From Panax quinquefolius (Eukaryota; Streptophyta; Magnoliopsida; Apiales; Araliaceae), in NCBI GenBank assembly GCA_020205615.1, contig CM035167.1, positions 32,245,402-32,309,401 of the forward strand: 64,000 nucleotides of DNA. Direction: 5' to 3'. Positions within the stretch are counted from its first letter, which is position 1, and each line of letters starts with the position of its first letter. The position numbers and the translations under genes were made by a program. The notes beneath the pieces were generated by a model, which had not been told where the DNA came from, ran no database searches, and saw only the letters and a list, made by a program, of their open reading frames with translations. Below are positions 25,468-38,700 of this stretch, piece after piece.

Positions 25468-26259
25468 TGTCGATGTCGGGATTTTTGGATGTCCCTTTCC
25501 GTTACTTGTTCTTTGGTGTTCTCATTTTAGGTGAGATTTGTTTGAAAAAACAAGTGAAAAAGGTCCGACATGTATGATGTCGACGATGGGACTGTTAAGA
25601 GTCGCCAGTTGGTTTTTTAAATGGTTGTACCAACACAACCGATAAAAGGTTTGCACATTGATCCAGTGGTGTAACACTGATTTACGGGTCGGTGAAACCG
25701 AGTTTTGTTTAGGGTCCGGGGACTTGGTTATGCGGGGGGAAGGTGTTAGGCACCCCTCGACATCCATGTTACCACGGTGACCGCCTCTTTTCAAGAAACT
25801 ATTATCTGAATGTGTGTGTGTGTGGGTCAATGTGCTGTTGTATGGAAGTTGTGCGAGGTCTCATTCGAACCTATATACATAGGGTTTGAATTTATGTAAA
25901 AATTCGGGTTTTAGCAAGATATGGCAGTGATTTTTTATAAAAGAGGTTTTTCAAACCCTGATGCTCAATAGGAATTGAGACCTTTTACACTCCCATTTTT
26001 GTGAAGTGATCGGCTGGATTGATTTTATTTGACGTATGCGAGGCATCCGTATGAAAAATAATATACAAAAATAATGCCGACTTCCTCGTGGGTATGGAAA
26101 CCATCTGAGGAAATTCAAACATCGCAGAATAATTTACAAACGCTTACTTACAATTTGAAAAATGTCCATCACGGGAATCGAATCTAGATCCAATGGGATG
26201 AATCTGTGATCACATGATTCCTAGGCGCACATAATGTTGCAATTTATATAAAAGCAATA

Positions 26260-26454
26260 AGCAGATATATATATAAAAGCGATAAATATATATATATGAG
26301 ACATGATCACCAACCATGAAGCACCTCCATGGGGATCGAAATGTAAATAAAGGCATTAAAAGCTATCAACCACCACGGAGGAAACTCAAAGGGACGAAAA
26401 CGTAAATAAAGGCGTAAAAGCGATCAACCACCACGAAGTAAACTCGGTAGGAGG

Positions 26455-26500
<46 letters not shown>

Positions 26501-26548
26501 AATGCACCGGATGTAAAATCCGGGCTCAATGAGCGAGTTCGACCACAG

Positions 26549-26602
<54 letters not shown>

Positions 26603-26740
26603 TAAAAGCATATTAGCATAAAGTTCAGGCTCATCGAACAAAGTCCGACACACGATTGATATATATAGTATATATATATATAAAAGCGAATAAACGCTTT
26701 CGCATCAAGTTCAGGCTCATCGAACAAAGTTCGACATACG

Positions 26741-26772
<32 letters not shown>

Positions 26773-26835
26773 GCGATAAGCGCGCTCGGGCCAAAAGTCT
26801 CAGGCTCAATCGAGGCATAACTCGATAATGTTAGT

Positions 26836-26880
<45 letters not shown>
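26260..26880 (+). repeat. (TA)n-interrupted satellite-like array in LTR
   Basis: Several pure TA runs of up to about 45 bp are separated by related spacers. The spacers contain AAAGCG, ATAAACGC-type and CAGGCTCATCGA motifs, so the array is a tandem repeat with an embedded microsatellite. The homologous array in the other LTR (44150-44850) differs in the length of nearly every run. Confidence 0.85.
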
Positions 26881-26881
<1 letters not shown>

Positions 26882-27190
26882 GATGAAATGAAACCACGGA
26901 TAGAAGTTAGGGCAAAAAGCAAGCAACACGACTCTCAGCGTGTAGAAGGGTGTGTGCAAAGATGAAGAGAAAGACTCTAAAGTGTGTGAGAAGGCTTACG
27001 GTGGTTGCTAAAAAAGGGTTTCTATATCTTTAGAGTGGGTAAACACTTGGACTTTTGTGGGTACAAAAGAGGCTATATATGAGCTCACGGTGTTTAAAAG
27101 TGGGAAAATACAACTTTGTATGGCGAGTCTGAGAGCAAATTTATGAGGTTTCCCCATCTTTTTCTCTTAAAATCAGCACCCCAAGCCCTC

Positions 27191-27198
27191 TATTTATA
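27191..27198 (-). promoter_or_regulatory. TATA box of Tat 3' LTR
   Basis: The minus strand reads CCTATAAATAGAGGGC. The same sequence is conserved at 45165-45172 in the 5' LTR, which supports a real core promoter for minus-strand transcription. Confidence 0.7.
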
Positions 27199-28115
27199 GG
27201 CAATATGAGCATGCAGTGTACCACGCAGTGTGGTGTACAGGTGGGTCGGGTCGGCCGGGTTTGTCGGGTCGGGTCGTCTCGAAATCGTGCACTCAAGCCT
27301 TTATAATGTCCACTCGGATTTTGAGAAGTGTAATTCGGGCATCCGTTTTGAGGTATCTGGGACCTATTTCGGACCCTTGGTTGTCGAGAGTTATACGATG
27401 GCATGGGATTAGAGTTTGTCTGAAGTCATTGAAGATGGGGACGATGCCCTCCGGTCTTCAAGCTTCAACTTTCATCCGTTACCCCGCCTGATAGTCACTC
27501 GGGATTGGTTAGCCTTGTGGGACATCGTTGCGTAGAGAGCGTGGCGTGGCATTGTGTTGGACGAGATGAGCGATGTTGTCCCTCACCGGGTGTTATCACC
27601 GGATTGGGCCGATAAAGCGAGAGCGTTGCTCATACTTATTTGAGATTGGGACTGCTGCTGCAATTGTTGAAGGTCCTCATTGTCATCTTTGAGGTGTACT
27701 GTCTTCCCGATGTTTTTTGCCGGGTTAGTACGGTGTATCTCGTTGTGTGCTTGAGATTGAAGGTGATGGCATTTAAAACAAGCATTTCGGGGTTATCTAA
27801 AGCTGCATTCCTTGGGGTTATCACGAGGTTGGTGGCTATTCCATGGTTGGGGCCGAGGCCCTGGATACCTCGGGGTTATCTCAGAGATTAATCGGTCTTC
27901 TCGGTGTGTGTTCAAAGTATTGTATCTGCTGAGGTCTCGGGGTTATATCCAGAGGTTGGAATTATTGCTCCAGTGTGATTTGGGGTTGATCTTTGAACTC
28001 CGGTAGTATCCGGGTATGGATTTGGATTATCTTTCGGGTTCTCTCTTAAAAGGCGAATCTATCCTCTGTAATGTTAGTATATGATAGTAGTACAAAAAAT
28101 TTTGAGTGTCTCTCA

Positions 28116-28130
28116 GATGCCCTCTTTATC
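28116..28130 (-). other. polypurine tract of Tat element
   Basis: The minus strand reads GATAAAGAGGGCATC immediately before the LTR start TGAGAGACACTC. The purine run AAAGAGGG is the likely plus-strand primer. Confidence 0.5.
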
Positions 28131-28569
28131 ATACTCGTGCATGGCGATGCATGGGTAGGATAAAGAATCTAGACACTTGAAAGCGCAACAAGATAAACAT
28201 GGTACTATGGATATGACATGATGCAAATGTATGATGCGTGTATGCGGGGTTGTGGTTGACATCTTTGGGGATGATTCTTTGGCTCCTGTTGCTTATTTGG
28301 GGATTGGCAATATCTTGACGGATCGATGTGCAAGCCGAATCATTAGGATGTTGATGTTGGAGTTATCACCAAATTCATGTGTTCTTGATAACGACTTGAT
28401 CACGAAGAAGGGGTACCTCTTATGTGTAAGAGATCCGTGGGGATAAAGCTTGATCTGTTTGAGGATGTGTATAACATATTCCATCATCCATCCTCTTTGA
28501 TAATGTTGACCTCTCTGGTTAGTATCGCGAGAATATGTCACGATCTACATTGGATTCTTGCCAATGACA
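28131..28569. other. Tat 3' non-coding region, first part
   Basis: No pol similarity, RNA gene or convincing frame was seen. The short open frames on both strands overlap one another without any recognisable motif. Confidence 0.4.
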
Positions 28570-29210
28570 AATCTTTGTCGGGGATGCGACCTTCGTTGAC
28601 GATGTGAATCAAGCAATTTGAAACATCTGTGGGATATCTTTGTCAAGGTTGCTTGACCTTCTTTGACGTGTGAATCAAGCAATTTGAAACTCTGTGAGGA
28701 GATCGTCATGGTTGCTTGACCTTCGCTGACGTGTAGATCAACGGAGCATTACGTTGTGACCTCCGCCGGGGATCTGCTGGGGAATATGAGCAGCTGGGTA
28801 TGAGAACCTCAAATAGCTCTATAGCTCTGATAGTTTTAAACGCTATCGGCTGAAATGACGTCAAGGTTGCTTGACCTTCATTGATATGTGTCAGCGCGGA
28901 TGAGCATGCGTTACTACTCCCCGGAGATATATATTATAACCCGTCGAGGGATCTATTGGGGACGCGCGAAATGCGTCTGCATAACTATCGAGCGGTTCTC
29001 AACGCTTCGATGGGTTTATCTACCATCAGCTGAAATAATGTCGAAAGGTCGCTTGACCTTCGTTGATAAATTGTCAGCGGATGAGCGTGTTTGTAACCCC
29101 CATCGGGGATCTACATTGTAACCCCGTCGGGGGACTCACGTTATAACCCGTCGTCTGACCCCATACCGGGGCGTCTACGTGGTAACCCGTCGGGGACTAC
29201 TTAGGTAATG
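28570..29210 (+). repeat. two tandem repeats in Tat 3' region
   Basis: Near 28570-29080 a unit containing GGTTGCTTGACCTTCGTTGA and AATCAAGCAATTTGAAA recurs several times with about 75-150 bp spacing. From about 29090 to 29210 shorter units built on TAACCCGTCGGGG follow. Tandem repeats in untranslated regions are common in Tat/Ogre elements. Confidence 0.7.
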
Positions 29211-30180
29211 ACCGGAGTTGGCGGACATCGGACTGTATGAGGTATTTCCGGATGTGATTTGTGACAAATGGGATCATTGGTGGTGGTATACCTCATGTTT
29301 GGGTGACTACCAATGAGTGATGTACATGTTCAAAGTCTCATCTGAGAAGACTAGGATTGTATGCTGTTTTGCTCAATCGCGTGGCATTTTTATTCCCGAT
29401 TTGACCTTTCTAGCCCGTAAGAACTCTGTTTTAACTTCGAGGCTGGACGAGAAAGTTGGGGGTGGACCCCCATAGAGAGGCAGCGCAGTGCACTGCTGCT
29501 GGAGCCACTGTGTGTGAGCTGTGACCCGGCGTGGATGATAAATCCTGCAGCCTGCCTTCGCAAGTTCTTTTCTAACTCACTTTGCTTAGAAAAAACCATG
29601 AGCCTTTTTCAGATCTGCTGAGTTCGGGCTACTTTATGCAAATTTTGTCATCGTACAAGTGTTCTACACTATCCTGGTAACGTATGCATGTATTTTTTCC
29701 AGTTTTTGTCCGTTAGATTGTGAGATATTGCATGAAATGCATCTAAACACATAGTATTGATTATGTATGCACAAATGACTTGATAAAAAATATTCAACAT
29801 AGTAAATGTTAGTATTAAACCATCTTTGAACATAATGATGTGAAAAAATTTGACTTTTAGAGACGTTAAATTGACACTTTTTACGCTATTTTTGTCTATT
29901 TGAGGTCAATGAGGAAAAGGTAGAAAAAAAAAATACTCCTAGCATTGAGGTTGGCCTTATGCATGATGATTTTGATTTTTAATGCATATATTAGGTATAT
30001 AACTTTGGGACAGGTGTGCTACTGAATGGCCACCTAGACATGCCTGCGTGCATGTGGATAGTCCTATTTTCAAAGGGGACTATGGCAAAAATTTTTTAAA
30101 TGTAGGCATTAGGTAGTCATGCATTTTAACTCTATTATATGTTAAAGTAAATGCATGCATGCATATAGTCATAAATGCAT
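29211..30180. other. Tat 3' non-coding region, second part
   Basis: The first 400 bp are of mixed composition and the rest is AT-rich with GCATGCAT-like runs. No gene, promoter or repeat beyond these could be supported. Confidence 0.4.
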
Positions 30181-33100
30181 TTTAAAAGCTCGGTAAGGAA
30201 ATACCACACCCTTTACGAGGTGATTTGGAGACTTGTTGTCCGGATATTGATGGATCCGGATTAGTAGAAGCAGTTCTTCTGGGACCGCTTACGGCGTCGG
30301 TGGAGGGGCCACGAAGTGCCTCGTCCCGATTACGTCGAGAACGACCTCGTCGGTTGGTGGAGGTTGTGATCGTCTGTCCAAGTAGATGTTCGGACGTCGA
30401 AGATGAGGAGGTGGATATTGAGGATCCGCTCTGCTGCACATATCCCTCATGAGGGAGCTTAGAGAGCATCGGTGGTGAACCCGGAGTTCTTTGGGTGATT
30501 TGGGTAGACACCCATCGATGTACTTGCATGCTAACGAGGTATGGCGTTAGACTTTATCTTCCTTCTTTCCTATTGATGAGGATTAAAGGGTTACGATGTT
30601 GATCGCATTTCATGCGAGTTCGGGTTTTACGACCTCGAGGGCTGGTTTAGCATCCACTCCATGTACCGGGCGCTTCATCGATTATAGAAGCGATGAGTGC
30701 GTGAGTGGGGATTTGGGGCATTTTCTCCATCCTTCCCGTCGTTGTCCACAGGGGTTACCTCGGGGCATTTATGCAGCGATGGTTTCATCGGACTTCGATC
30801 ACTCCATCTCTCTTGGATTGCGAGGTGATGATGGCGCCTATGGATTGGCGATTTATCACGGTATGGAGTTTGGAGGGGCGAGTGCCTTGCATGGCGAATA
30901 TTACCCCCCTGCCGTCGAGATCCTTATTAGGAGTTCGGTGAGGCGCTCAAAAGCGGGGTATCTGTCGTTCGGGTCCTTTGGCGTAGATGTTATGAGTGGG
31001 CTATTGGTGAGCCCATGCACGATGATGTCGAGGATCGGGGATCGCGTTCTGCGATTGATTGTTCTGATGATCATTGAGGTACGCCATGTGAGATAATTCT
31101 TCCACGGTATCTTTCGCTTTGGTCGGCGCCACACGCGATGTGGACCGTATATAGGAGAGTATGATTAGGGCTCTTACACCTTTGCCTATTTCCTCCGGGG
31201 CATGCGTCTGCGTCTTCACTCGAGGGTTTTAATGAGGCTTGGCTAGGATTTTACCCGTTTTCTTTGGTGAGTATTTCTCTTATCTTTTCCCATTCATAGG
31301 TTAAGAGTGTTTCTTGATAGCGAGATGTTTTGCCATTGTGTTGGCGAGTTTTGGGCCTATGAGAGGCTCCCGTGTTTTGCGTCCATGAGTGTGTTAGGCT
31401 TAGATACCTATCCACGAGGGCGGCGATGGCACCATTCTATTTTGCGAGAGGTCTGTATCTAAGAGGCTTCGCTTCACTCGTAGTATCTGTTGGAGTTCTT
31501 GACGGTGATGCCATCACATGGCTTCCATACTCGGGGATCATTTGACCATCGGTTTTGAGGATGGACACCCTCTTTGGAGTAAGTATTTGATTTCCACGGA
31601 GATTTCCTCTCTTCACGAGATGGAGGTGGGAGCTCTATTTAGGAGGCGTCTTATTAGGAGCACCACGGGGAGATTTGTATCTACCGATCTTGCCTCTGTC
31701 GAGGCGTCGTTGGCACTGTATCGCGAGTCACCCGTCACTTGATATTCCATTGTTGGGAGTTCACGGTTTTGATTTATCGAGGGTCCATGTACTCGGGGAG
31801 ATATTCGGCGTTGGTGGCTCCTCACGATATTGGGGCCCGATCCGTGCCACACGATTTATGGGGGACATGGTTCCGGGATCTTTGATGATGATGGATTGGG
31901 TGGCTTGTGTCGAGCTCTCGACTCATCGACCCAGATTGATAGTTTGACGGCGGTTGGACCCGAGCACATGTATTTATTCGGCATTTGGGCGAGAGATCCG
32001 TGAGGCGGAGTCATTTGTTCCTTCGGCTCAGTCTTTGGCCCTTAGATGACCCATTTGGTTTTGCCGGTGCAGATCCTCCTCTTTATAGGCATGACATCCC
32101 TGTTGATAGAGATCCAGTGACTCAGGAGGAGTTACATCAGGTGGACAGGATTGAGGATGTGGACATCGAGACCCTGGTCTTCTTCTGATGTATATTCTCG
32201 TTATATCTTTTGATAGGCCTCTGTTAGATATTGGGTGGTTGTTCCCCATTCTTGCTATATCTTTTGATAGGCCTCTGTTAGTAGTAGTAGGGCGTCTGTG
32301 CCCCATTTTCATGTATTTTGTATGGTATATAGGTGATGTATTAGATGATGATATATTTAGGAATGTATGCACCGTTTTTCATTCCTTATATCATATTGCC
32401 ATCCATTATCTGTTATACATGTATCATGTTATGCATATGTATGTATGTCGGAGATATTCGGCATTGACCCTGGATGGTCTTATGACCACGGCCGCATATG
32501 AGATGTCTTCTTGACGATTAGCCGTATAGATCATACCCCACCATCGGTGGTGGCATTGGGTATGCGATCGTGGTGCGATAGCATGTCACCCACGAACAGG
32601 GGTATTTGTAGATCTATTCTTTGCGACATACCATGACCCTTTTGGCATTTCGAGGTTCTGCGAGGATTCGTGGAGCGGGATGATAGAGCATTGGCTACGG
32701 ATAGGCGGTATTCCATTTTGGCACCCATGAGTTGACTCTACTACGGAGGGTATGCACGTTTGACGATCTTGCCTTTAGACAGACCTTGCGTGCACATGGC
32801 TTTGGGAGACATGAGTAGGCGATTCATGACTCTCACGAGGATTGAGGCGCTTGAGTAGTGTGCGGGATGGTGACATCGGCCACGTGATGATCTCGGCGTT
32901 TTACGTATAATGATTTGGCGCGGAGGATAGCTACTCACGACATTAGGGGATTTCATCGTGTCGGAGGATCATTGGCGTTTGGCGAGTTGATGTCTTGATG
33001 CTATGTGTCTTTGTCATGCGTGTATATATGCGCGGTATATGGATGAGATAGATATAGGCGTTATCATGGCGTGTGAGAGCTCTCGGGGAGGGTCGTACCA

Positions 33101-34280
33101 TTGTACTATGATTGTCGTGGCGAGAGACCTGCGATCGACATCCTATTGCTGATACTTACCGTCGAGGCGTGTTTCTTTGGGAGTTCGGTCATCTTTGTAT
33201 GTGTGGTTTATATCACATTTTGCGGCCGGTTGGTACTTAGGCGGCATGGGTATTGCTTCTCCCATGATGTGGCTATGTCATACTCCTTTCGACCATCGGA
33301 GTGTATAGATGCTCGATCTGGTCGCATTTTTGGCGGATATCGAGAGATCCATTTAGCATATTCTTTGTGCTGGGGCTTTGCTCACCATCTGACTTCATTA
33401 CTCATGCTCGGGCATGGATTTTCCTCCCTCTAGGTTGGCTTGAGGGGCGTGACTACTTATCACCCATTGGCCGTGATGTCATGATTCGACCGGTTCGAGA
33501 TTTTCATCCTTTTGAGGCGGCGGCGGTCGGCGTTCGACTTCTCGATACCTCTCGTAGAGGCCCGATCTCGTGTATCGCTTCTTTGGGATCGGCGTGAGCT
33601 AGCTACTTTTTCTACTCGGTCGTCCGGTTATTTTGCGAGTATTCGCATGGATGGAGAGAGATTTTTAATTTTGCGGCGTGATATTCTGCGATCTGGGAGA
33701 GTGAGTCGGCGATGTAGAGTCTATGGAGGACATTGATACCTACATCGAGGAGGGCCCATTCTTGGGTTGCTAGCATTTCTTAGGATTCTCCTAGTATTAG
33801 TACTTTTGTGATTTATTTTCGCCACGATACTTAGAAGCGAGTCTTCATCGATGACCTTTGAGAGATCGATTCGATCTATGATGTCGATTGCTCTTGATGT
33901 GAGGATGCCGCTCTATGAGAGAGAGGCGAGGCATTAGCTCGTAGATATATGTTGTTGTTGTTGGCGTGATGAGGCCGGTCGACCCATAGGCGAGTGGTAG
34001 TTGAGCGGGATATCGCCATATCTGCCGGGGATGTGGTCATCACGAGATAATCTTCTTGGTGAGGTCCCTTACCCTTTGGTATGATCGCGAGAGATGAATG
34101 CTTATATTGATGAGCATATGGTCATCATGCGGATGGCTACAGATCTGTTGGGTCGTGTGGATATTCTTATCCGAGGGAGACTACTGACTTTACCTCCTTC
34201 ATCGAGAGGGATGCCGTGTTGGTCTTGCTAGCTCGCATATACCACGACTTGTAGATGAGCTTGTATTTTACCTACAGACT
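30181..34280 (+). pseudogene. GC-richer block, possible decayed antisense ORF of Tat element
   Basis: This 4 kb block is clearly richer in GC and in CGA/CGG triplets than its neighbours. It holds the longest plus-strand open frames of the region (30596-31096, 31518-31742, 31985-32188, 33101-33433, 33512-33736). Some Tat-lineage elements are known to carry an extra reading frame between pol and the 3' LTR, often antisense, so a decayed gene of that kind is a reasonable guess. I could not recognise a protein domain in any frame, and minus-strand frames are nearly as long. A 25-bp direct repeat, beginning ATATCTTTTGATAGGCCTC, sits at about 32201 and 32258. The function is unknown. Confidence 0.3.
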
Positions 34281-35100
34281 AAACAGCCATTTTTGTCGTA
34301 TACAGTTTACATTGTATATATAAAAACAACATATATATATGAGGAAATATATTTTTGGATCACTTCCCTTTTAGATATGCCTTGCTATTTGCTTGATATT
34401 TTGCCTGCTGCTTCAGGGCTTGTGATCTTGATGTATTCTGAATTCCTCCTTGGTGGATGGACATTGAGTTGTCTCTGGATAGTTCAGAATGGATCATCGA
34501 TCTATGTATCCCTACCATCTTTGGTGTCTTGGGACTTTTTTTTGAATGGAGAATGGAGAGGAGTGTGGCTTTCCTCTCTGAGATTGACCGTACCACAGAT
34601 GGTCGCCAGTACTTCTATTTAGGAGAAGCCTAGTTAATTCCACCTCTTATGGTTTGGTGTTGCTCTTTAGAGGTATGACCCATGCGGCTTAGATGGTGTT
34701 GAATCTCTATTTGGGAGGAGTTAGGGTAATTCCATCCCTTTGGTGCGAAATAGAATGAAATGTAGTGGATTGAAGAGAATCCCGATACCGTTGACAATGG
34801 TTTGTGTTTTGGTAGGGGTGAGACCCGCACCATGAATGGTACGCTACGTACTCTATTGAAGAGGAGATCGGTCTGCGTAGTTCGAACTGGTGTAAGAGGT
34901 TCAATATTTATATATGGTGACATGGTGTAGGAAATTTTTGGTTGTTTTGTTTTTTTTGAGAAGAGGGTAGAAATGTTTTTGTTGTTTTTGTTTTATTGCG
35001 GTAGGGCCATATGAAATGGTTGCCTACGTACTCTATTGAAGAGGAGATCGGTCGGCGTAGTTAAGCCCCTCTCGGTGAGAGAAGAAAAGCGTAATCCCAT
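34281..35100 (-). repeat. spaced repeats with CTACGTACTC core, Tat 3' region
   Basis: A block with CTACGTACTCTATTGAAGAG followed by a GAGATCGGTC...GCGTAGTT segment occurs near 34842-34890 and again near 35021-35065, about 180 bp apart. More diverged relatives lie upstream. The preceding 34281-34560 is AT-rich with a (TA)n run. Confidence 0.6.
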
Positions 35101-35199
35101 ATGCGGTCGAGTCGTGGGAAAAGAAAGTTTAATCTAGGTTGAGGATAAAGCTGCGGGAAAAGTTTGATCCGAGGAATGGGTAGCCAAACTGCAAATGAA

Positions 35200-36690
35200 G
35201 GAGGTTCAATCACCGGTGGGATGACCTAAGTTGTAGGAACGCAGAGGAGAAAGCCAAGCTGCTGGCTTGAGCTGTATGTTTCCCTGAGGGGCAAAGTGTA
35301 GGTAAGTTGTATGTGGTAAAGGGTTAAAAGAATCGGAATGGTGGTGACTGATGATGATGCACCGGGGTGTTTCTTTGGTTGCCGGACATAATACCATTTC
35401 ACGTGTATCGAGTTGATGAGTTGTGGAAATTCATCGCCATCCATTTCTTGCAATCTGAGGCGCCTCTGTCATCGATACTTCTTTGACAATAAGCGGGCCT
35501 TCCAGTTAGGGAGCAAATTTTCCTTTAGCTTTGATCTTGGTTGTCGAGAATCTTCTTCAAAACCAAGTCGTGTTGTTTTAAGCTTGCCATGGCGGACTTT
35601 TTTGTTGTAGGATCTGGCGATCCTTTTTGATATAATGACCATGGAAGATAGCCGCGGTTCGCCTTTCGTCTCTTTAGAGACAATTGGTGATACATCTTGT
35701 ACCCATTGGTCTTCATCCGGTGGCGTCGATCGATACTACGAGAGATTCCATCTCAACTTCTATGGAGAACCTTTGCCTCCATCCCATAAGTTAAAGCGTG
35801 AGGGGTTGCCCGGTTGAAGTGCGCATGGAGGTTACGTAGGCTAGCAGAGTAGAAGGCGATAGGTCGAGGCCAATCTTTGTGGTTGGCGGACATCTTTTGC
35901 ATAATCTTCTTGATATTTTTTGTTTAGCGCTTCAACAACACCGTTCATCTTTGGACGATAGATGATGAGTTAAGATGTTTGATGTGGAATTTCTTTGCAT
36001 AATTCCTCCATCATTTTGTTGTTGAGGTTTTGGCATTGTCGACACAATCACCTACGGTTGTCCATATCGACAAACGACATTGTTTACGATGAAAGCAATG
36101 ATGACTTCTTTAGTGACCTGGGGAAGGAGGCGCTTCTACCCACTTGGTGAAGTAGTCGATCGTGGTGAAGATAAATCGGTGACCATTCTTGGCTTTAGGC
36201 TCGATGGGCGATAACGTCCATTCCCACATTGAGAAGGGCGAAGGCGAACTCGTATTGTGGAGTTCCGTGGAGGGCGTGTATAGCATTCCATGAATCTGCA
36301 GCTTGATAGCATCTTTTGGCGTGGTCATTGCAATCGACCTTGAGAGATGTGATAATGTCACGTCACGAGGACTTTCTTGACAAGGAGGGGCCACTCATGG
36401 GGGCCACAGACTCCGCCATGGATTTCATCCATAAGCCTTTGGGCTTGATCTTTGTCTAAAAACACGAGGAGACCTAGTCCTGCATCTCTTTTTTTGTAAG
36501 CGCATCTCCACTCGGGTAGAACTTCATAGCAAGTCGATGGATCGCCTTTTCTCGGTCGGGCTCGCCTCGGTGGGTGTAGATCCATCTCGCGAGATATTCC
36601 TTGATATCTTGATACCAAGGAGGTTGGATGGGAGGTAGCTCATCGATACTTCTCAACGTAATTTCCATAGGGTGGGGGCCTTGTTAGGAA
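35200..36690 (-). pseudogene. integrase of Tat element
   Basis: Minus-strand fragments run from the integrase N-terminus to its end. They include AQRLMDEIHGGVCGPH (zinc-binding region), PIEPKAKNGHRFIFTTIDYF and TKWVEA (first catalytic Asp, about 36130-36230), a degenerate NGVVEALNK stretch near 35940, a TYGMEA-like motif near 35780, LVLKKIL (35530-35560) and EMDGDEFPQLINS leading to the pol end at about 35390. This is the family's usual order. Several frameshifts and stops separate the pieces. The enzyme inserts the cDNA copy into the genome; this copy cannot work. Confidence 0.85.
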
Positions 36691-36694
36691 ATTG

Positions 36695-37115
36695 TGGCGC
36701 TTGGCAAGTGTTCCTTATGCGATATGCGAATCGAGGAGGCCAAAGTTGCTAATGCGTCCACAAAGTCATTCTATTACGAGGAATGTGTAGAAAGGAGATT
36801 TCTTGAACTCAAAGCCATCTTCAAAAACTGCCAGATGGTAAGGCGAGCAAATGTAGTTCCTTGGTTTGATAGATTACGGTGGATTATCGATTATCAACTT
36901 GAATCTCCAAGGACGATTAACGCTTTGATGCCCGTTGAGCAGGCAAGTTTTAGCCCATGAGGCGACCTTCATACTCGGCCGTATTGTTGGTCTTTGACAA
37001 AGCTGTAATTTTGATGACGGGATCTGCTCCCCGTGCGGATACTAGAAGCTGCTCCGCTCAGAAGCCTTCCATATTAATAGCTCCATCAAAATACATCTTC
37101 CATGATTGGCGGCGT
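36695..37115 (-). pseudogene. second (archaeal-type) RNase H domain of Tat element
   Basis: The minus strand near 37080-37105 encodes WKMYFDGAIN, the hallmark start of the extra RNase H. Fragments of its nucleotide-binding fold follow, including a TALSKTNNTAEYEG-like segment near 36970-37020. The domain lies between the standard RNase H and integrase, the position known for Tat-lineage elements. The frame is broken at several points. Confidence 0.75.
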
Positions 37116-37145
37116 ATCGTCTTGATGGTGTTCTTTGTCTTGTCA

Positions 37146-37544
37146 TTACTCCTTCATCGAGGAAATATGTTTCAAGGGTTTGAAATCCCACGAAGGTGCG
37201 GCGGCTAGTTGATCATGATTCCTTGACCTTTGATGGACTTTTGAGTCACATATATCGATGTCAAATTGTTGTAGGATCAAGCGCCCATACAGACGGCCCG
37301 ACAATTTAACATGGGTTTGTTGAACACGTGCTTGAGAGGATCCGCGGGATATGAGATGGGTTGTGTGACCATGGAGGTAATGTTGTAACCTCATGGAAGC
37401 CCATGCTAAAGCCACAACACGTCTTTTCGATCGGAGTGTACTTGTGTTCCTTTCTTCTTTGAACCTTTTCTTGAGGTAATAGATAGCTCGTTCTTGGCCT
37501 CTATCGTCTTTTCTGTCCCGACATGCGACCCGTGGCATTGTCAC
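37146..37544 (-). pseudogene. RNase H domain of Tat element
   Basis: The minus-strand frame of 132 codons contains ERAIYYLKKRF, a degenerate ALAWASMRLQHYLHGHTT segment, SGRLYGRLILQQFDID and a C-terminal connection. These correspond to the RT-associated RNase H of Gypsy elements. The first catalytic Asp region upstream is in another frame. Confidence 0.8.
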
Positions 37545-37599
37545 TTACTGGACGGATACATGAGCAGGGGAATATCGTCCTGGGTGGTACAAGCGGGAG

Positions 37600-38700
37600 C
37601 TTTGACTAAATTTGTTTCTTGATTGTAAGGAAGGCATTACGGCACTCATCATTCCATTTCATGGAGGAGTTCTTCCTTAATAAGCTTGAAGATTGGCTCA
37701 CGGAGTTCTTTGTGAGTTGAGAGATAAACTTCTTGATGAAGTTGATTCTTCCCAAAAATCCGTATTTCCTTCTCTGTCATCGAGGAATGGGCATTTCGGT
37801 GATGGCTTGGATTTTGGCGGGATCAGCTCTATCCCTTTGTGGTGACTAGAAATCCTAGCAACTTGCACGATTTAACGCCAAAGGCGCATTTAAATTTGGA
37901 TTCAACTTCAAGTTGTACTTACATGACTTTGTTGAACAACTTTTTAAGATGGTACATATGGTCATCCTCCTTTGGGACTTGACAATGATGTCATCCACGT
38001 AGATCTCGATCTCTTTATGCATTAAGTCGTGGAAAAGAGCCATCATAGCTCGTTGATAGGTAGCTCGGCATTGATGAGCCAGAATGACAACCGTCTATAG
38101 CAAAAAGTTCCCCAAGGAGTGATGAAAGCGGTTTCTCACGATCTTCCTCGGCAACCATGATCGATGGTACCCATGAAAGCAATCAACAAAAAGAGTACAT
38201 GTCGTATTGCCTTGATTATTGTCGATGAGAATGTGGATAAATGGCGCGGGAAAAGCTGTCTTTTAAGCAAGCTTTATTCAAGTCCGGTAATCACGCAAAC
38301 TCGCACACCTTCCCTCGAGGTTTGAAGTGCAGGCACGATGTTGGATATCCACTCGGGATATGTAGACACCATGATGATGCCGACTTGAAATTGTTTCACA
38401 ATTTCTTCTTTCACCTTTAAACTCCACTCTGGTTTCAATCGCTTTGAGTTTACGCTTGGTGGCTTAAATCCCTCTTTAATGGGAAGGCGATGAAGGACAA
38501 TGTCGGTGGACAAACCCACCATGTCTTCATGAGACCATGCAAACACATCCTGGAATTGGGTTAATAAGCGTAACCATATCATTAGTTGGTTTGGGGTAAA
38601 GTGCGAACCAATCTGGATTAACTTAGGGCTTTCTAAGGTTAGAGATTGAAAGAAGTGGTTTGATCGAGGTTGGGTTTGGGTTTGTCTTTGACCCATTCTT
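37600..38700 (-). pseudogene. reverse transcriptase of Tat element
   Basis: The N-terminal part (38274-38696) has FQDVFAWSHEDM, LKPEWSLKVKEEI and YPEWISNIVPALQ. The catalytic part (37855-38046) has HKEIEIYVDDIIVKSQ, with the YVDD active site at 37990-38001 intact. The two parts are in different frames and the palm segment between them is decayed, as is the thumb (37600-37850). Residues around the YVDD (HKEIE-YVDD) are those usual for Tat/Ogre RT. Confidence 0.88.

Larger units (their letters stand above)
25468..28115 (-). repeat. 3' LTR of Tat element
   Basis: The LTR runs from TGTCGATGTCGGG to GTGTCTCTCA and ends beside a polypurine tract. It contains hypervariable TA microsatellites (26260-26880) and a TATA box at 27191-27198. 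It aligns with 43370-46185 with many small indels. The frames seen at 26366-26727, which read as YIYI repeats, are translations of (TA)n and not genes. Confidence 0.88.

Noticed and set aside
26366..26727. Minus-strand frames encoding long Tyr-Ile repeats
   Set aside because: They are translations of (TA)n microsatellites inside the LTR, as is 44215-44649.
30596..31096. 166-codon plus-strand frame as a plant mobile domain protein
   Set aside because: I could not see the motifs of that or any other known domain. It is kept only as part of a possible decayed ORF.
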